Source of the DNA: Nectonema munidae
Taxonomy: Eukaryota; Nematomorpha; Nectonematoida; Nectonematidae
Length of the DNA: 64,000 nt
Direction of reading: 5' to 3'
NCBI GenBank assembly: GCA_030549495.1
Contig: JAUIRK010000786.1
Coordinates: forward strand, 248,001 to 312,000
The first letter of the stretch is position 1. Every line of letters begins with the position of its first letter. The notes under the pieces are model-generated. The model did not search any database, had not been told where the DNA came from, and was given only the letters and a program-made list of their open reading frames with translations. Both the position numbers and the translations under genes were made by a program. Below are positions 1 to 12,649 of the stretch, one piece after another.

Positions 1-704
1 ACCTGGGGTTTCGCAAAAGTGTTCCTTACGTGTTCCGCGAGAAATACTAAGATAAGCTAATGCTCTTTTAAGTTTTTATTTCATTTCATAATCATAATGT
101 TTCTGTAAATTGAGGGCATACTAAGTTACTGATAATATTTGCATGCACTCATAATTAATGTGATAATTAAGCAAATCATCACAGTATATTAAAATCACCC
201 GTTCTAAATATATGAAATTTCATTGAAAAAGAAAGCAGAGCAGTAATCTTCAAAATTTTGTTCTTCAAAGAGCTAAGGTAGCTTTATATCAGATTGCCAA
301 ATCTCAAATGAAAACACTTATAACCGTTTCAGCCTTTTGTTTCCGAAAATTAATCTCCTGCATTCTTTTTGAATGCACTTTCCTATAACTTAAAACTGAC
401 GGATGCATGTGACCTACTCTGTGTAAAGGGGTGATTTAATTTCAAAACAAAAAACCAAGTTATAACACTCCAAACGCTTCAAATGATTTATGATTCAAAA
501 ATATGGATCCGCATAAACAAATACTCCAAGTTGTGTAGCAAAGCTATATTATTTAAGTGGCTCTACTTGATTTAACAATTTTGTTGGCTACAGCTATTTT
601 TCAAATAGCGAACTAATGGGACACTTGAAAAGAAAACTCTACAATCGACAAAACTTTGAATTAGATGACAAAAATATTTTCTAAAGTGAATTTTATATTT
701 TTAG
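1..704. other. Upstream sequence with no recognised exon
   Basis: AT-rich sequence. The first bases resemble the CAGGGGTTCCGCGAG-type end common in hAT MITEs. An upstream exon of the hydroxylase gene must end in phase 1 before 705, but I could not recognise one here; it may lie before the window. Confidence 0.4.
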
Positions 705-3700
705 AAACTATATGGGTTCCATTACAAATAACTGATCTTGATTACTGTTGCAAAGTTCGCACGGATTATGAACCATGCTTAGATAGCACTCATCCAGTAT
801 TTGTTATTATATTTTTTCATTTGAATTCACATTCCTCTTTTTCACGTTTTTAGGGCTTCAATGACAAAGTTTATCAGGCTAGAAGGAAAGAAATTGCAAA
901 AATTGCTGAAGAATACAAAATGTAGGCTTAATTTTCGTTATTTCTTCAAAATTAATTCAATATGCACTTTTGCCAGGAACACATTGCTGCCTACAATAGA
1001 ATATAATGACACTGAAATAGAAACTTGGTATGCTTCTAACTTATCTTTAATCCTCTAAACCAGTGGTTCTCAACCGCGGCCCTTAACATCTGGGTTTGCG
1101 GCCCACATAGCAATGTTGCAAAAGGAATAAGCTAACAAAGCACATTAAAAGCCTCAGAATTTCGCAAATTTATTGATCTAATATTTGTACTCTTCATAGG
1201 TTGTATTTTAGTTTTGTATCTATGATCTGTTCTTAAATTTTGGCTACACACCACGTGTCTATGGCAATGCTGGATTTAAAAAAGGGAGCAATCTCCCATC
1301 CTCCATTGTTGAGCTTATCAATTTAAAGTTTAATCAATGTAAACTGATTTTCTGAATGAAGAGTTGTTCTTCAGATGTGAAAGGTGTTATCAGTTGATAT
1401 TGTCTATGGACTAAGGATAAAAATAATCCGTACATACTTTTCGATATCTGTCCTTTCACATCTTAAAATTGACTTTATTTTTAAAACAAATTCATTTTCC
1501 AATATAATGTGTTTTTAAAAGAATTATTAAAGAAGAATTATTTTTAAAGTAATATCAAAGGGTTCCTCGCCAATAAAAGTTTGGGAAACTCTGATTTAGA
1601 GTATTACTCGTATTTCTCAATGAATGTTTAGTCATTTTATGTCACGGACTAAAGGCAAGTTCTTCTTTCAGAAAATCAAAATAAACTTTTTGTATGCTCA
1701 AAATATGAGCATGTTATCAAAAAAAACAGAAAATAACATATCAAAACTGATCTAGAGAATCACACGTATACATAACTATACAAGTATACATAACTCTTCT
1801 TTCAGAAAATGAAACTTTTAATTGAACTTTAACACTGATATGCTAAAAAATTAGAGGTGGGTTGGGAGGGGATGCGATTGTTTCTTCTAAATCCGGCACT
1901 GCTTTGTAGGATCGATATCGTGGTTTTGAATAACTTTTTTCAAGTGCTCATGGCGGTTTCGAATGTATTTTGAAAGGAATTTTACAACATCTAGGAAATT
2001 GTTATGATTCTTAAAATTTTTTTCATCAAATACTGTTTTTACAGCTTGTAAAAGTTTGTTACGAAAGCCAATGCTTGAAACCCAATTTAGAAAATAATTT
2101 CAATTACATAAACCAAGCCTAAAGCATCCTATCTTTTAAGGAAGAATTGCTCAAGGCTGTTTACTTTTTAGGACAGTGCCCGAAGGATATTTTACTGCCA
2201 TTCATGAAGTAAGAACCTGTAAAAAGTTTATTGCCCTGGCATTATCATGTTCGAGTAGTTTTGTTGTGACATGCATCGAATCGGAACACCGTTGTATCCT
2301 GCATGTTTCTCGACATTTATCTTCTTCACACGTCAGACAGAAAGAAAAATGCAAAGTCCTATTTTCATCATTGTATGTCAACCATTTTCTGTTAAAGTAT
2401 ATTCCGTAAATATATCGCCACTAAACTCTCAGGTGCTGTTGGATGATATGTCATTTACAAGATGCTTCGGATGAAACTTCTGGAACCTATCTTGCAAAAC
2501 ACTTGAATTGGCTTGCAGCCTTAACAGGTCGTTCATCAAAACTCTGAGTTTCACTCGAATCCTCTGTTTCAGGAAAATAAGCGTTTATATCAGAAGACAT
2601 TTTTCAAAGCCTGTACTTCTGAATGGCAGTTGTCTACGTCTTTGTCTTGTCTCGATAATGTTGATTTCTTTCAAAACAATGAATAAATTGTATCGTTTCT
2701 CGCTTTTGAGCACCACTTTTTCTTTGCATTTTTCTACACTTGGAGACATTATGAAATTGTGTCTTAAATCTAGGAATAAGTTTAGAATATTCACAATAAA
2801 TATTCAATAAGTGTAGCTATTTGTGCTTATATGTAAAGCATCTGGCCCCTTAAAGTTGTGGACAGTGTCCGATTGAGGAATGGTTAAGTCCTCCCCTGGT
2901 TTTATATGATTATAAAAGTTCAAATTTTCATCCATTATTTTTCTATATTTTTAGAAAGCACAATATATTTACTCCTGTTATAATTGGTAGGAAATCCATA
3001 AAAATTACACCAAAAATAGCAGAAAAGATCTATTCATTTATTAGTCAAACATTCGTAGACGAGAAGTTAAAAAGTGAGGTGACATCATCAGCATAGATTA
3101 CAAAATCGTTTCAATGCTTTATGCCTTTTCTGGCAATAATATAATGATTATTCTGTTTATATAAGTTATAAACTTTGTGTCCAATAAAGTGTTTGCCCTA
3201 TTCCTGAAAAATAAGCAAATAATAATGAGCCATTAAATTCATTTGAAGAGAATTAAAACGTTATATACTATAGAATATGTTTAGAAGTTTTAACCGGCAA
3301 TCTAGCCTCGGCCAAAGAGGTTCTAGATTCGCTCCAGAGCCATTTTAATAGAAGCAGTAAAATAAATGAGCAAAGCTTAGAGGACTCAAGTACTGTAGTG
3401 TAAGATTTTTGAACCACATGTTAGATCGTGTATAATATCGTTTGCGTTAAGGCAACTCGATCCTCACATGATCATAGTATGCACAAAAGTTTTTGTATTC
3501 ATAGTGCATTGAACCCAATAAAGACAAAAAAATGTATGGCTTACTACACAAGTTAAAAATGTACTTTCTTAGTAAGCAAAAACAACTGTATATCATTAGA
3601 TATATGATTAGAACAGATTGGAATATTAAAATCTATTTATAAATTGTAGCCGGAACGTTTTTATGATAAAAGATATTACATATTTTCTTCACGCAGGAAA

Positions 3701-6700
3701 ATGGTTTACATATCATGCAGAAAAAATAATCTAAAGTATGGATCAGAAACCTACGTAAGAAGCTTTGCAGAGTTAGAAAAAAGTGGACTCTATTCAGAAG
3801 ATTTCATTCCTCAATTAAAAGACTTATCGCGATATTTGAAAAGTAATATTTCTAGTTTACAGTAGTAAATTTCTATCAATACTTGTTTGCAGGAGCGCTG
3901 ATCTGTCTTAGTGCTTATACTCCAATTTTAGTTATTTAATATTCTTAATTCTATAACTTTTTCATTTATATTGCAACTTTCCCGTGAATTAACGACCTGT
4001 AAGACTAGACTAAAGTACGTTCGTTCACTTTCAGAAAATATATTTATTATGGAAAAATAAAGTATTTTTCTTCATTTTTATCAAGCTTGATCAAAGAAAA
4101 AATAAGGATACGACATCGTTAGAATTTAAACAAATCAAAACAAACTTATTATAAAAATGCTATTAAAAAATGAATTAAAATTCTCTGAAAACCAAGGCAT
4201 ACGCCTGTTTTATTCAGTCTTCTGAATCTCAATTCTTCTTGCTCTTTAAAAAAGTTCTTTTTTGCTAAGGAAGTAGTTAGCTGCCAGCCCAAATCTTTTC
4301 AGCTTCTGAAATGGAAGGCCCCCATTGTGAAGGTAAAAACAGAAAAATTTATTTCTTATAAAAATCATGAAACTATCCATTTTATTTATTGTGAAAATCT
4401 GATTAGAAGTAAGCTACCAGCAGCGTTACCATTTTTAATACTTGCACTGATTTTATATTGTAGAGTAGACACTCGCTCATCCAAACATCCTTTATCCTAA
4501 TTTTATAACCAATCTAAAAGAAATGTATTCTATAATTTCTCAGAATTGATAATCATTTTTTAAAACGGATATTTACGCCCCAATCATAAATTTAATTGAC
4601 ACTTTCAGACATTTTTCACCTTCCGGTTATAGACCACAGACAACATATGTCGACTTTACAAAAATGTGAATCGTCTGGATTTATCAATGCTCTTTAATAC
4701 AAACTTATTCGGCCATTAACGGGTTAATTGGGAATACACCCTTTGAAAGCAAAAGTGAATCCTTAATTAAAATGTTTTAATCTGGGTCTTTGTTCCTTCA
4801 AAGCTTTATAGAATTGGTAAAAAATGTTATAATAGACAATTGCTAATAAAAATAAATGAAACATTTTTCCAACCCTGATTGATGACATTTATATTATAAA
4901 TCTGTGTTGATTTATAAATGGGGAACGTCTCTTTTGCTGAGTGCTAAATAAAAACTCAAAATGCCTTTATTTCAGTTCATTGACCTTAGCATGATATTAA
5001 TAAATGCTTTATTATTTATCAATACTCTCCGATAAAACTATTGTTAAAAGCCAGTCAGTTCAAAAAAGATTAATATTGGCTTTAGGGAAAAAATGTCGTG
5101 TTGTCTTCGTTTTTTACTTGAATTTTTGGTATGTTCCAATAATGATGGAATAGTATGGAGATATGTGCGCATAAATTGTTTATTTAACAGAAAAAACAGG
5201 ATTTCAATTAAAGCCGGTATCAGGATTATTAAGCGCGCGAGATTTCTTATCAAGTTTGGCGTTCAAAGTTTTCCAGTGTACTCAATACATTCGACATCGA
5301 TCTTGCCAATTCCACACACCTGAACCGTAAAAAAATACACAACGCTAATTCATTAGTATTGCATAACTTTGTTTCATTTTATTAGTGATGTCATTCATGA
5401 ACTACTTGGACATATACCCATGCTTGCAGATCCCGAATTCGCTGAGTTTTCTCATCTTTTAGGATTGGCTTCTCTCGGAGTTAGCGATGAAGATATGGAA
5501 AAACTGACAGCTGTAAAATTAATCTAACCTAAAAGTTAAGCTACAACTCTTCATTTTTTTTTAGCTTTATTGGTTCACAGTAGAGTTTGGATTGTGTAAA
5601 GAAGGAAACGAATTGAAGGTATTTGGAGCAGGAATTTTATCTTCTCCTGGAGAACTCAGGGTAACCTACACCTATTCAAATATGAGAGCTTATGCATTTA
5701 CCATATTTACAATTTCGATACCTGGTTTTTGTTGGTTTATCGTATACAATTTTGCTAGTTTTATTTCTTAAATGATAAAAAAAAGTGTAGGATATTTATG
5801 GCGGTCATTTATTTCTTATTTGCAGGGCGAGAAAGTATCGACCTTAAAATATTGATTTTTATATGAAAAAAAATAACTTTTTGTAAATGACAAAAAGTTC
5901 AATTTCTAATCGTCAAAAATTTGGTTTTTCTTGAATTAAGCCTTTATTCTTTTATCACTGAAAAGTTCTTTCCCCTGTTATAATTATATCTTTAATCATT
6001 TTAACCCATTAAGTCCCAATGCTCCCATTTGAGATCATAAGTAATTTCATCATGTGTTTTTTATATATCGTCTGATTTCTATGGTAATTAATGGGTTAAA
6101 ATAAATAATATGAAAAAATGGGGGGGGGGGGGGAGGCTTTTTTTATAATTTAGAATTTGTGTAAAACTCAACCGTAAAAAAATAAAGTAGAAAACAAAAA
6201 AAAATTTAATCAGTTTTTATTTAAAAAATTTTTACCCTTTTGAAAATATAGTTTTTCATTATTCACTAAAATGTGAACATTTTTCAAATGGTAAGTAAGG
6301 GTTGATGTAGAACTTCTAGCACATTTAAAACTCTTCTTCCAACTCATATATTCTGCTTCATCTATCTCTTTTTTTTTACAAAATACTCCCACACGGAAGA
6401 TCTTTTTGTAGTTTAAATAATTAATATTTTTTATATAATTAAACAAATTAAAGTTTAAAATTTTCTTTAAAAGAGCAAACACGAGTTTATACGAAAAACT
6501 ATACATGTGCTTGTGTTTCTGTTCACTCCTTTTGAATGATTGAAATGCGTTCGTAGTGATTATGTGTAAAAAATTATACAAAGTAGAAGTTCCACATGTT
6601 TTATATACGATAGTCAAGAGAAATTCAAATTTATCACACTAAACATTTCTCTTAAATGCCATAAATAATGTATCCCTCCTATTTTATTATATAAGCTATA

Positions 6701-9066
6701 TAGCATTTGTGTAGTAGTTTTTGTCAGTCTATTTTATACAGAAAATTTAATCAAGTAAATCTGCTTATTATAATACATCATACCTTATACAAATTGGAGT
6801 CAAAACGCCCGAAACCAAAACGTCCGAAAACCAAAATGCCCAAAACCAAAATGCCCGATACCAAAACACCCGATACAAGAACGTCTGAAACTTGAAACTA
6901 CAAAAAAACATTTAAAATTTAAGATTTTTTCTTGTATCTACGCTTTTTTCCAATTATTATCTTATATATTTTTCTAAGAATATGTTAAATTTAACACTTT
7001 GTTGTTTCACAGGCATAAAAAACAGATCAAGATTTCTAATTTATCAAATCAAACTACTCCTGAAATTTTGAACAAAATCAGAAATTATTTATATTCTTGT
7101 TTTCCTGTTTAAATTAGTCACGTCTTTTCTGGTTTCAAACTGATTTACAGTTTAAATTGTTTTTCAAAACAAAGAAATAATGTATTTTTGTATGATCACT
7201 TTTATCTTTCAAGTCAAATTGATCACTATCATTTCGTGCCAAATCGACCGTTTTGAAAACTGCCCAAATAGAATAAACTTCAAAAAATAGTAACGCCCGA
7301 ATTATTATTTTCGGACGATTTGGTTTTGGGCCTTTTGGTTTTCAGGGGTTTTGACCCCGTACCCCTTATACATAGTTTCTTAATTCATAACGGGTGCATC
7401 AATATCTCCTATCTTAAAATTTGTTTTCTAATAATTTTGGGAGTTCTATTAACCGGTGAATTAGTTGATCTTATTCACCGAATCCCCACAAGTATTCACG
7501 TTGTAATAAAATATCAAATATTTTAGAGTTTGACGTTCTCATCTTTTTCCAATAATTTTCTTAAATTTTGACAGGGATCCTTTAACTTCTGATATAGAAG
7601 ATTGACAGTTCTATTTCTTTAAATAGACACTTGGTGAAATTTCAGAATTTTCCATCTTTTATGCTAGATTAGTTTTAAAAATATTTGTTAAAACTTTATA
7701 TTTTGGTATTTGTCAAGTAAATCAACATGTTGAGAGTAATACCTTTTTATTGAGAGCAAGTTTTGGGCTGTCACCGCTTTTTGGTGAAATCCCATCTTCA
7801 CCATAAATTTTTCCACAATATTTTAGATTTTCGCAGTAATACATTCTTCCTTTTAGCCACTACCTTGTCTTTTCGTTTGGACGGCCACATTAAGTAATCA
7901 CCATTTCGTCTGCCTCTTATAGTTATGTCCTGGTTGTTATAATATTAATAACTATAATTAATTAATTAATTAATATAATTAACTATAAAAGGCAGACGAA
8001 ATGGTGATTACTTGATGTGGCGGTCTAAACGGAAAGACACAACGTTGTTTCTTATTTCAATTTAAAGAAAGTTAGTCAAGCCATATTCTAGGAAAACTTG
8101 AAAATTAAATAAGCAAATACAGAGATTTGGTTCTCAAACTTGAAGTTTACTCCAAGGGTATGATAATTCTAGTAACAAAGTGGATTATTTAAAAGCAATT
8201 GGTCATGTTCCCTTCATTGAAAAATAAATTTTTTATATTTCTTAAGAAAATAAAAAAAATTTTTTTTTCAAATTTCAATATTCAATTAACAAATAGGTAT
8301 TTTGCAAATTAGGTATTCGGTCAGCACACGATTTTAGTCAATGAATTGTTTGATAGTTTTAAAATATTTTCTGTTTTCCAATTATTGGTAGGTTTAAAAT
8401 AGTGAAAATGCTATATGGCGCAGTGTAAAGATGAGTAAATGTCACGTAGCGCGCAATTGTAAAGTGTGCAAGTGAACGACTAGCGTTTTGTTTACCCGTT
8501 GTAATAATCTAAAAATATTTCTTCAATCTAATTTAATCATTGCGTTTATATTCGAACAAAGAAATTCTTCGTCCCTACTAAAATCTTGTTATTAATCAAA
8601 ACAATTTGAAAGCATTAAAATTTTTTTCCAACCAACTTCTCTCAGAGTAGTAGTGAAGAGGCAAATAAATCAAAATATAAAAATAGAATACTTTCTAAAA
8701 GAAAGATACCTTCAACTCCTGCAAATAACACAGTAAAGAGTGGCGTTTTCTGAATCTTATCCACCTGTAGTATATTAATCCTGAAGCAAAAATATTTAGA
8801 ACGCCATATCAGATGATTCAGAAAAGAAGGAATTCGTTATTGACGAAGTAGCTGAAAAATCATTTCAAGATGTTCACTACCAGGACACGTACTTCGTGAT
8901 CGACAACTTTAAGGATGCATGCAATGATCTTACGTAAGATAGGAGAGATTTGAGTTGAAATTTTATTTGTCTTGTTAAATTTAGGAATTTTTCGCGCTTT
9001 CTACAAAACGGCAGTCATTATAAGTATGAAGCAAAGACAAACTCTCTATTAGAAATGATGGCATAA
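705..9066 (+). CDS. ple/TH-like: Tyrosine hydroxylase-like aromatic amino acid hydroxylase, 5' part missing
   Basis: This is a tetrahydrobiopterin- and iron-dependent aromatic amino acid hydroxylase. The closest match by eye is tyrosine hydroxylase, which makes L-DOPA for catecholamines and, in arthropods, cuticle tanning. I placed nine exons by GT..AG sites and matching phases: 705-796, 854-921, 977-1027, 3697-3842, 5191-5326, 5386-5512, 5565-5660, 8800-8933 and 8985-9066. Visible landmarks in order are ITDLD near the start, [58 protein letters not shown] (the two iron-binding His), and [12 protein letters not shown] (the iron-binding Glu). LLSARDF, HIPMLAD and LYWFTVEF favour TH over tryptophan hydroxylase; PAH is less likely but possible. 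The exon at 705 begins in phase 1, so coding exons exist upstream, but none is recognisable in 1-704. The protein stops shortly after the catalytic core and lacks the usual C-terminal tetramerisation helix. Exon calls are firm in the core and weaker for the last two. Confidence 0.9.
1063..1600. mobile_element. hAT-type non-autonomous element remnant in a hydroxylase intron
   Basis: The stretch begins with CAGTGGTTCTCAACCG, a typical hAT/Charlie-style end, about 35 bp after the exon ending at 1027. A possible opposite end, reading CAGAGTTTCCCAAAC on the minus strand, lies near 1590. No matching 8-bp target duplication was found, so the right boundary is uncertain. Confidence 0.45.
2160..2810 (-). 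pseudogene. Degraded transposase-like fragment in a hydroxylase intron
   Basis: On the minus strand, short interrupted frames include [20 protein letters not shown], which resembles the TTF-type zinc finger of ZMYM1-like hAT transposases. The longest open piece runs 2794-2585. Frames change several times and no ends were seen. A plus-strand splice-acceptor-like site at 2172 was considered for the host gene, but its frame does not match a hydroxylase. Assignment to hAT is weak. Confidence 0.3.
6001..6099. mobile_element. Short TTAA-ended MITE (piggyBac-like), copy 1
   Basis: A 99-bp unit has perfect 12-bp inverted ends, TTAACCCATTAA and TTAATGGGTTAA, each beginning or ending in TTAA. Its interior (minus strand: CAGACGATAT, then GATGAAATTACTTATG) recurs at 51377-51514 with the same ends. 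TTAA borders fit a piggyBac-mobilised MITE. It lies in the intron between hydroxylase exons 5660 and 8800. Confidence 0.6.
6210..6617 (-). pseudogene. BED-type zinc finger remnant of a hAT transposase
   Basis: A 135-residue minus-strand frame contains [19 protein letters not shown], the second half of a BED zinc finger as seen at the N-terminus of hAT transposases (Cys..Cys lost or altered, S-T-S-TL..HL..H kept). The remainder is low-complexity AT-rich translation. It sits inside a hydroxylase intron, so it is a degraded insertion rather than a host gene. Confidence 0.5.
6796..7358. mobile_element. Foldback-type element with word-like repeats at both ends
   Basis: The left end begins GGAGTCAAAACGCCCGAAACC and continues as an imperfect 13-bp tandem series (CCAAAACGCCCGA and variants) to about 6890. 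The right end, read on the minus strand, begins GGGGTCAAAACCCCTGAAAA and carries the same series. The 563-bp unit therefore has inverted termini made of a minisatellite. The interior is AT-rich and shows no transposase, so this is a non-autonomous element. It lies inside a hydroxylase intron. Confidence 0.6.
7867..8038. mobile_element. Palindromic MITE
   Basis: Arm 7867-7925 and arm 7980-8038 are inverted copies over 59 bp with about five mismatches; the core GGCAGACGAAATGGTGATT is identical in both. The 54-bp loop is AT-only for most of its length (ATTAATTAATTAATTAAT). A full-length hairpin without a coding region is the standard shape of a foldback MITE. Superfamily is not evident. Confidence 0.75.
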
Positions 9067-9214
9067 AACTTTATAACATTTAAATCTTTTTCCTTTTTAA
9101 TTATGTTCAAATTATTGTTTTTTACATTCTAACGTTTATTTATTTTTTGCTGTCATTATTTTTGAAAATTATTATTTTCATCATTTCTTTCAGCCAATCT
9201 TTTCGATGTTTTTA

Positions 9215-9220
9215 AATAAA
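9215..9220 (+). terminator. Probable polyadenylation signal of the hydroxylase gene
   Basis: A canonical AATAAA lies about 150 bp after the TAA stop at 9064-9066, in T-rich sequence. This is a normal distance for a 3' UTR. AATAAA is frequent by chance in DNA this AT-rich, so the call rests on position. Confidence 0.45.
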
Positions 9221-10250
9221 ATTGTTTAATTAATTCAAATTTTATTTCCTCTGTCTGTAAGGAAAATTATTATTATATTGAAGTATAGGGTGTCCTCCAC
9301 TATTCATTAGGTCCATACTCCGTCCACCATAATTTCCTGATTTGTCGTGGTTTTCTTAGTATATATGGACAAAAAATATATTAAAAAACTAATATACAAA
9401 TTGGTAACAATGTCGCTATATCGGGTTTTTTCATCAAAAAAAAAACTTTACATGGAAAAAGAGGGCCGTAGAGTCAGAACATTTATTAATCAATTGGAAC
9501 TGGAACTCTGATTCTTACGCCATACCATAAAATTAAGTCCATGGTGTACGTACAGCCCACTATAACTTTCAGTCACTAGTTAATTAGATACTACAAACGT
9601 GTACCTAAATTTATGCGAGTATACGATTTGATATTTTTTCCTTGAAGACAACATAAAAAATATTAAACTCACACAAATTATAATTTGAATAGAAAACGGC
9701 TTTTGCTTGCACTTCATTTGAAATATATTAAATGCGAGACAGCGTTGCAAAAATGTGTTCCATTTTTACAACCAAGTTAGGCCAATATTTGGTGACACCT
9801 TTTATTACCGACAGTGAAAATATCTATTTAATCTGAATGGACAAAAATAAAATGTTCAATTCCTCAGGTTTTTACTTTTACAGCTTTCTTGTTCAGTGTT
9901 TGTGGACGTGCATGGCCAGGAACGATCATTTTGGGAACATTTCTACAAATTATTTTTGTTATCATTATAAATATTTGAAATGATTCATTAAAAATATTTC
10001 CAGTATATATATATACATTTCTCTATTCATTCCCAAATTTACTATATTTAACCAAAAAAACCATTTTTAAATTTATTATATGCATCTTGTAAGGGTAAAA
10101 AACTACCGGGAATTAGAATTATTGGCTCTGGGGTGTATAGAACACGGTTTAAAAGAAAATCAATGTTACTGTACCGTAAAAAGATCTAAGAAAAAGTTTT
10201 CGTAACTTTAAAGGTCAATTAGTTTCTAAATTGGAAGGTGCTCTCAGTAC
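9221..10250. other. AT-rich intergenic stretch
   Basis: No coding frame, RNA gene or clear repeat boundary was recognised between the hydroxylase 3' end and the fossil frames that begin near 10.3 kb. Confidence 0.4.
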
Positions 10251-10256
10251 AAAAAT

Positions 10257-11363
10257 GAAACTTCCTAACAAGTTTTGATGGAAGGAAGACTGGTTTTTTT
10301 TAATTTGACAGATTTTCATGGAGTAAGTCTGATAGGCTAAAAGCCATTTTAAACGATGAAACAAAATTAAGTTTTGTTAATGTGTGGGAAGACCTACTCA
10401 TAGAGAAAAATGTAAACTATATGAGCTACACGGATCTGGCTGAAATGAACAGCTTAGCTACTATGGCTTGCGTAACAACACAAAGTAACTGGAAGTCAGC
10501 GACTCACCAGTTAAATGTGTGGGTTAGAAGCAGCCTCAACATCCCAGCAGCAGCGAATCCTCAGCCCTTTTGACAAGTCTGGGGAAGAAAAAGTGAAAGA
10601 TTTTTCAAAACCGTATATGACATCACTAATGTCGTCCGAAGTGAGCAGGAACCTCGCGCTACTACATCCAGCTCATCTCCTTCTACGTCTCCTCATGACC
10701 AAGCTTCTTCTGTTTTTACTAAGGCTGAATGGCGCACCATGAAGGATGTTGATGCATCTCTGTTAGAGATATAGAAGAATCACCTATCTCCAAAGTAAAT
10801 ACTCCAATATCTACAAAGCCAGCCAGTCACCTTCCGGTACTCTCCTTGCAGTTTGTAGATATTACAAGTAAATATTTTTATGACGTGTTAGCAAAATGTT
10901 CGGATTGATGACGTTGATGCATACATCCGAACATCATCCATCATCAACCTACCAGAACAAGTCTAAATAGCAATACACCCTGAAGTCCTGAATCAAGAGT
11001 TGGTGGATGTGTTCGGACAAAACTTTGAAGAAATTGTTAAAGAATCGATGCCTAAAGATGAAGAGCTAATACCAAAAGGCTATCATACAATACATCAAAA
11101 ATTACGAGAACGCCCCGATATTAGGACTAAAACTGGAAACAAGCTTGAAGTACTCAGTGGAAAAGGGGAGATTTGATCCCAAAAAATGGAGGAAAATATT
11201 TACATGTATACTTTCCGGGTTAGAAGATGACAGCATCGATAGCCCAGAGCAGAAGACAAAGAAATCACGCGGGAAGAAAGAACAGATCAGCCTGAGGATG
11301 AAGACGACAACCCATCTCCGTCTTTTTTTGGTTGTGTCTTTATGTGGCCCTTTTTTTAATTAA
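10257..11363 (+). pseudogene. Unclassified degraded reading frames, probably from a mobile element
   Basis: Several short plus-strand frames have higher GC and ordinary codon texture, unlike the flanks (for example SNWKSATHQLNVW near 10.5 kb and GRFDPKKWRKIFTC near 11.2 kb). They look like remains of one long acidic, serine-rich coding region. I cannot name the family. They abut a retroelement pol fossil of opposite strand and may be part of the same insertion cluster. The region is broken. Confidence 0.35.
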
Positions 11364-11459
11364 CTTTATTTAAAGAAATTTTTTTATAACAGATAAAAAG
11401 GGCACATTACAAAAACAAAAATTGAATTTTTCGGTATTGCTTGCTTTCTGGTAGGGAGG

Positions 11460-12640
11460 GTGGGATCATGGAGAGGTGAGAGAAGAATAAGGAAAAAAGT
11501 GATTTTCTAGGTGTCGTGCATCGCTTTTATATGAAAGGCCTTTAGGAAGCAGAGATGGAGAATCTGCAAGATTTTCGTTTGTTGAAATGTAGTCAATTCC
11601 ATCCTTGATTTCTTTCAATTTGGTAGATTGTTCTGGTGACATTATCAGGAGTAAGTGAGCAAGCTGATTCTTATTTGAGCCCATGGTCTTCAAGTTATAG
11701 AGTGCTGTTATCGAGTCGATGAACACTTCTGGATCTTCAGGACTAGGAGAATAGCTAGAAGCAGGCTGAGCTTTTGACTTTTTTGGCTCCGCTTTTTGTT
11801 AGGTAATGCTTCACTGTTATTTACTGCCAACAGGCAAAGTACATTTGGCAACTTTTCTTTTATTACCTTTGTGATTTCGATCTTATTTTGCACAAGGTCA
11901 ACCAGTACTCCAAGGTATTGAATTTTACTTTAGGGAAAGGGATAGATTTCTCGGGATATTATTATTAATTGAAGAATTCACCGGTCCGGTTGTGAAATTA
12001 AAGCATAGAGCTGAACTTGTTGATAGGATGAGTAGGTCGACAATATTAAGTAACGTCGTGAGGTTTTCTAAATCCAAAGAGTTCCATCTGTCTTTGTAAG
12101 CTGCAATGACCGTTTTTAGTAGAAATTAGAGGACAATGGGGCAAAATTTGCCCCAATGGGAAACTTATAAATTTGTAAGAAAAGTAACTTACATTAAAAT
12201 CTTGACATGATTTATGAAGTCCAATACCGTAGAACGCGTTCATTGAGTCTATTTTACAAGGCCAGTTCCATTTTTTCTTTAGCTTGAAGAGTTCACCTGC
12301 GGCTTGGAAATGTATTTGTTCTCATTTGAACGCTTCCTTTGTGAAGCCAGAGTTCTAGATGAATCTCACTTTTTTATTCACTTCAGGAATACAAAAAACC
12401 GGAGAGCAGACCTTAGAATAGGAAACTTTTTTAATTACATTACTTTCTAAGAATTTAGATAAAACATGTTGGCCTAAGAAGATGACTTGGTCTTTATTTT
12501 TGGTGTATCCATACATAAGAATTTTCGCGCTTTTTTGTTTCTGGCACTTTCCATAGTTCGGCATCACCGTTGAAAAAAAGGTTACATCAAAACCCATTAT
12601 GAAAGATAAGAAGATCATTTTCAAGGGATTTATTTCTCAG
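11460..12640 (-). pseudogene. Retroelement pol fossil (LTR-kin, reverse transcriptase/RNase H-like)
   Basis: On the minus strand, the region near 12.4-12.6 kb resembles the start of a reverse transcriptase domain (CSPVFCIPEVNKKVRFI). The region near 11.5-11.7 kb resembles the RNase H to integrase junction of LTR-type pol (VDYISTNEN..ADSPS-like). The order fits a pol gene running right to left. No flanking long terminal repeats were recognised. It is a fossil with multiple breaks and clearly old. The exact clade cannot be set from the sequence alone. Confidence 0.5.
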
Positions 12641-12649
12641 TGGTGGCCG

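Noticed and set aside
2172-2215. Possible hydroxylase exon (acceptor TTTTTAG, then an open run ending at a GTAAGA donor)
   Set aside because: The translation does not match the hydroxylase family, and the exon at 3697-3842 fits the required phase and sequence directly after 1027.
6120-6133. Poly-G tract as a possible CRISPR or structured RNA signal
   Set aside because: Eukaryotic repeat context; simple homopolymer associated with mobile-element debris.
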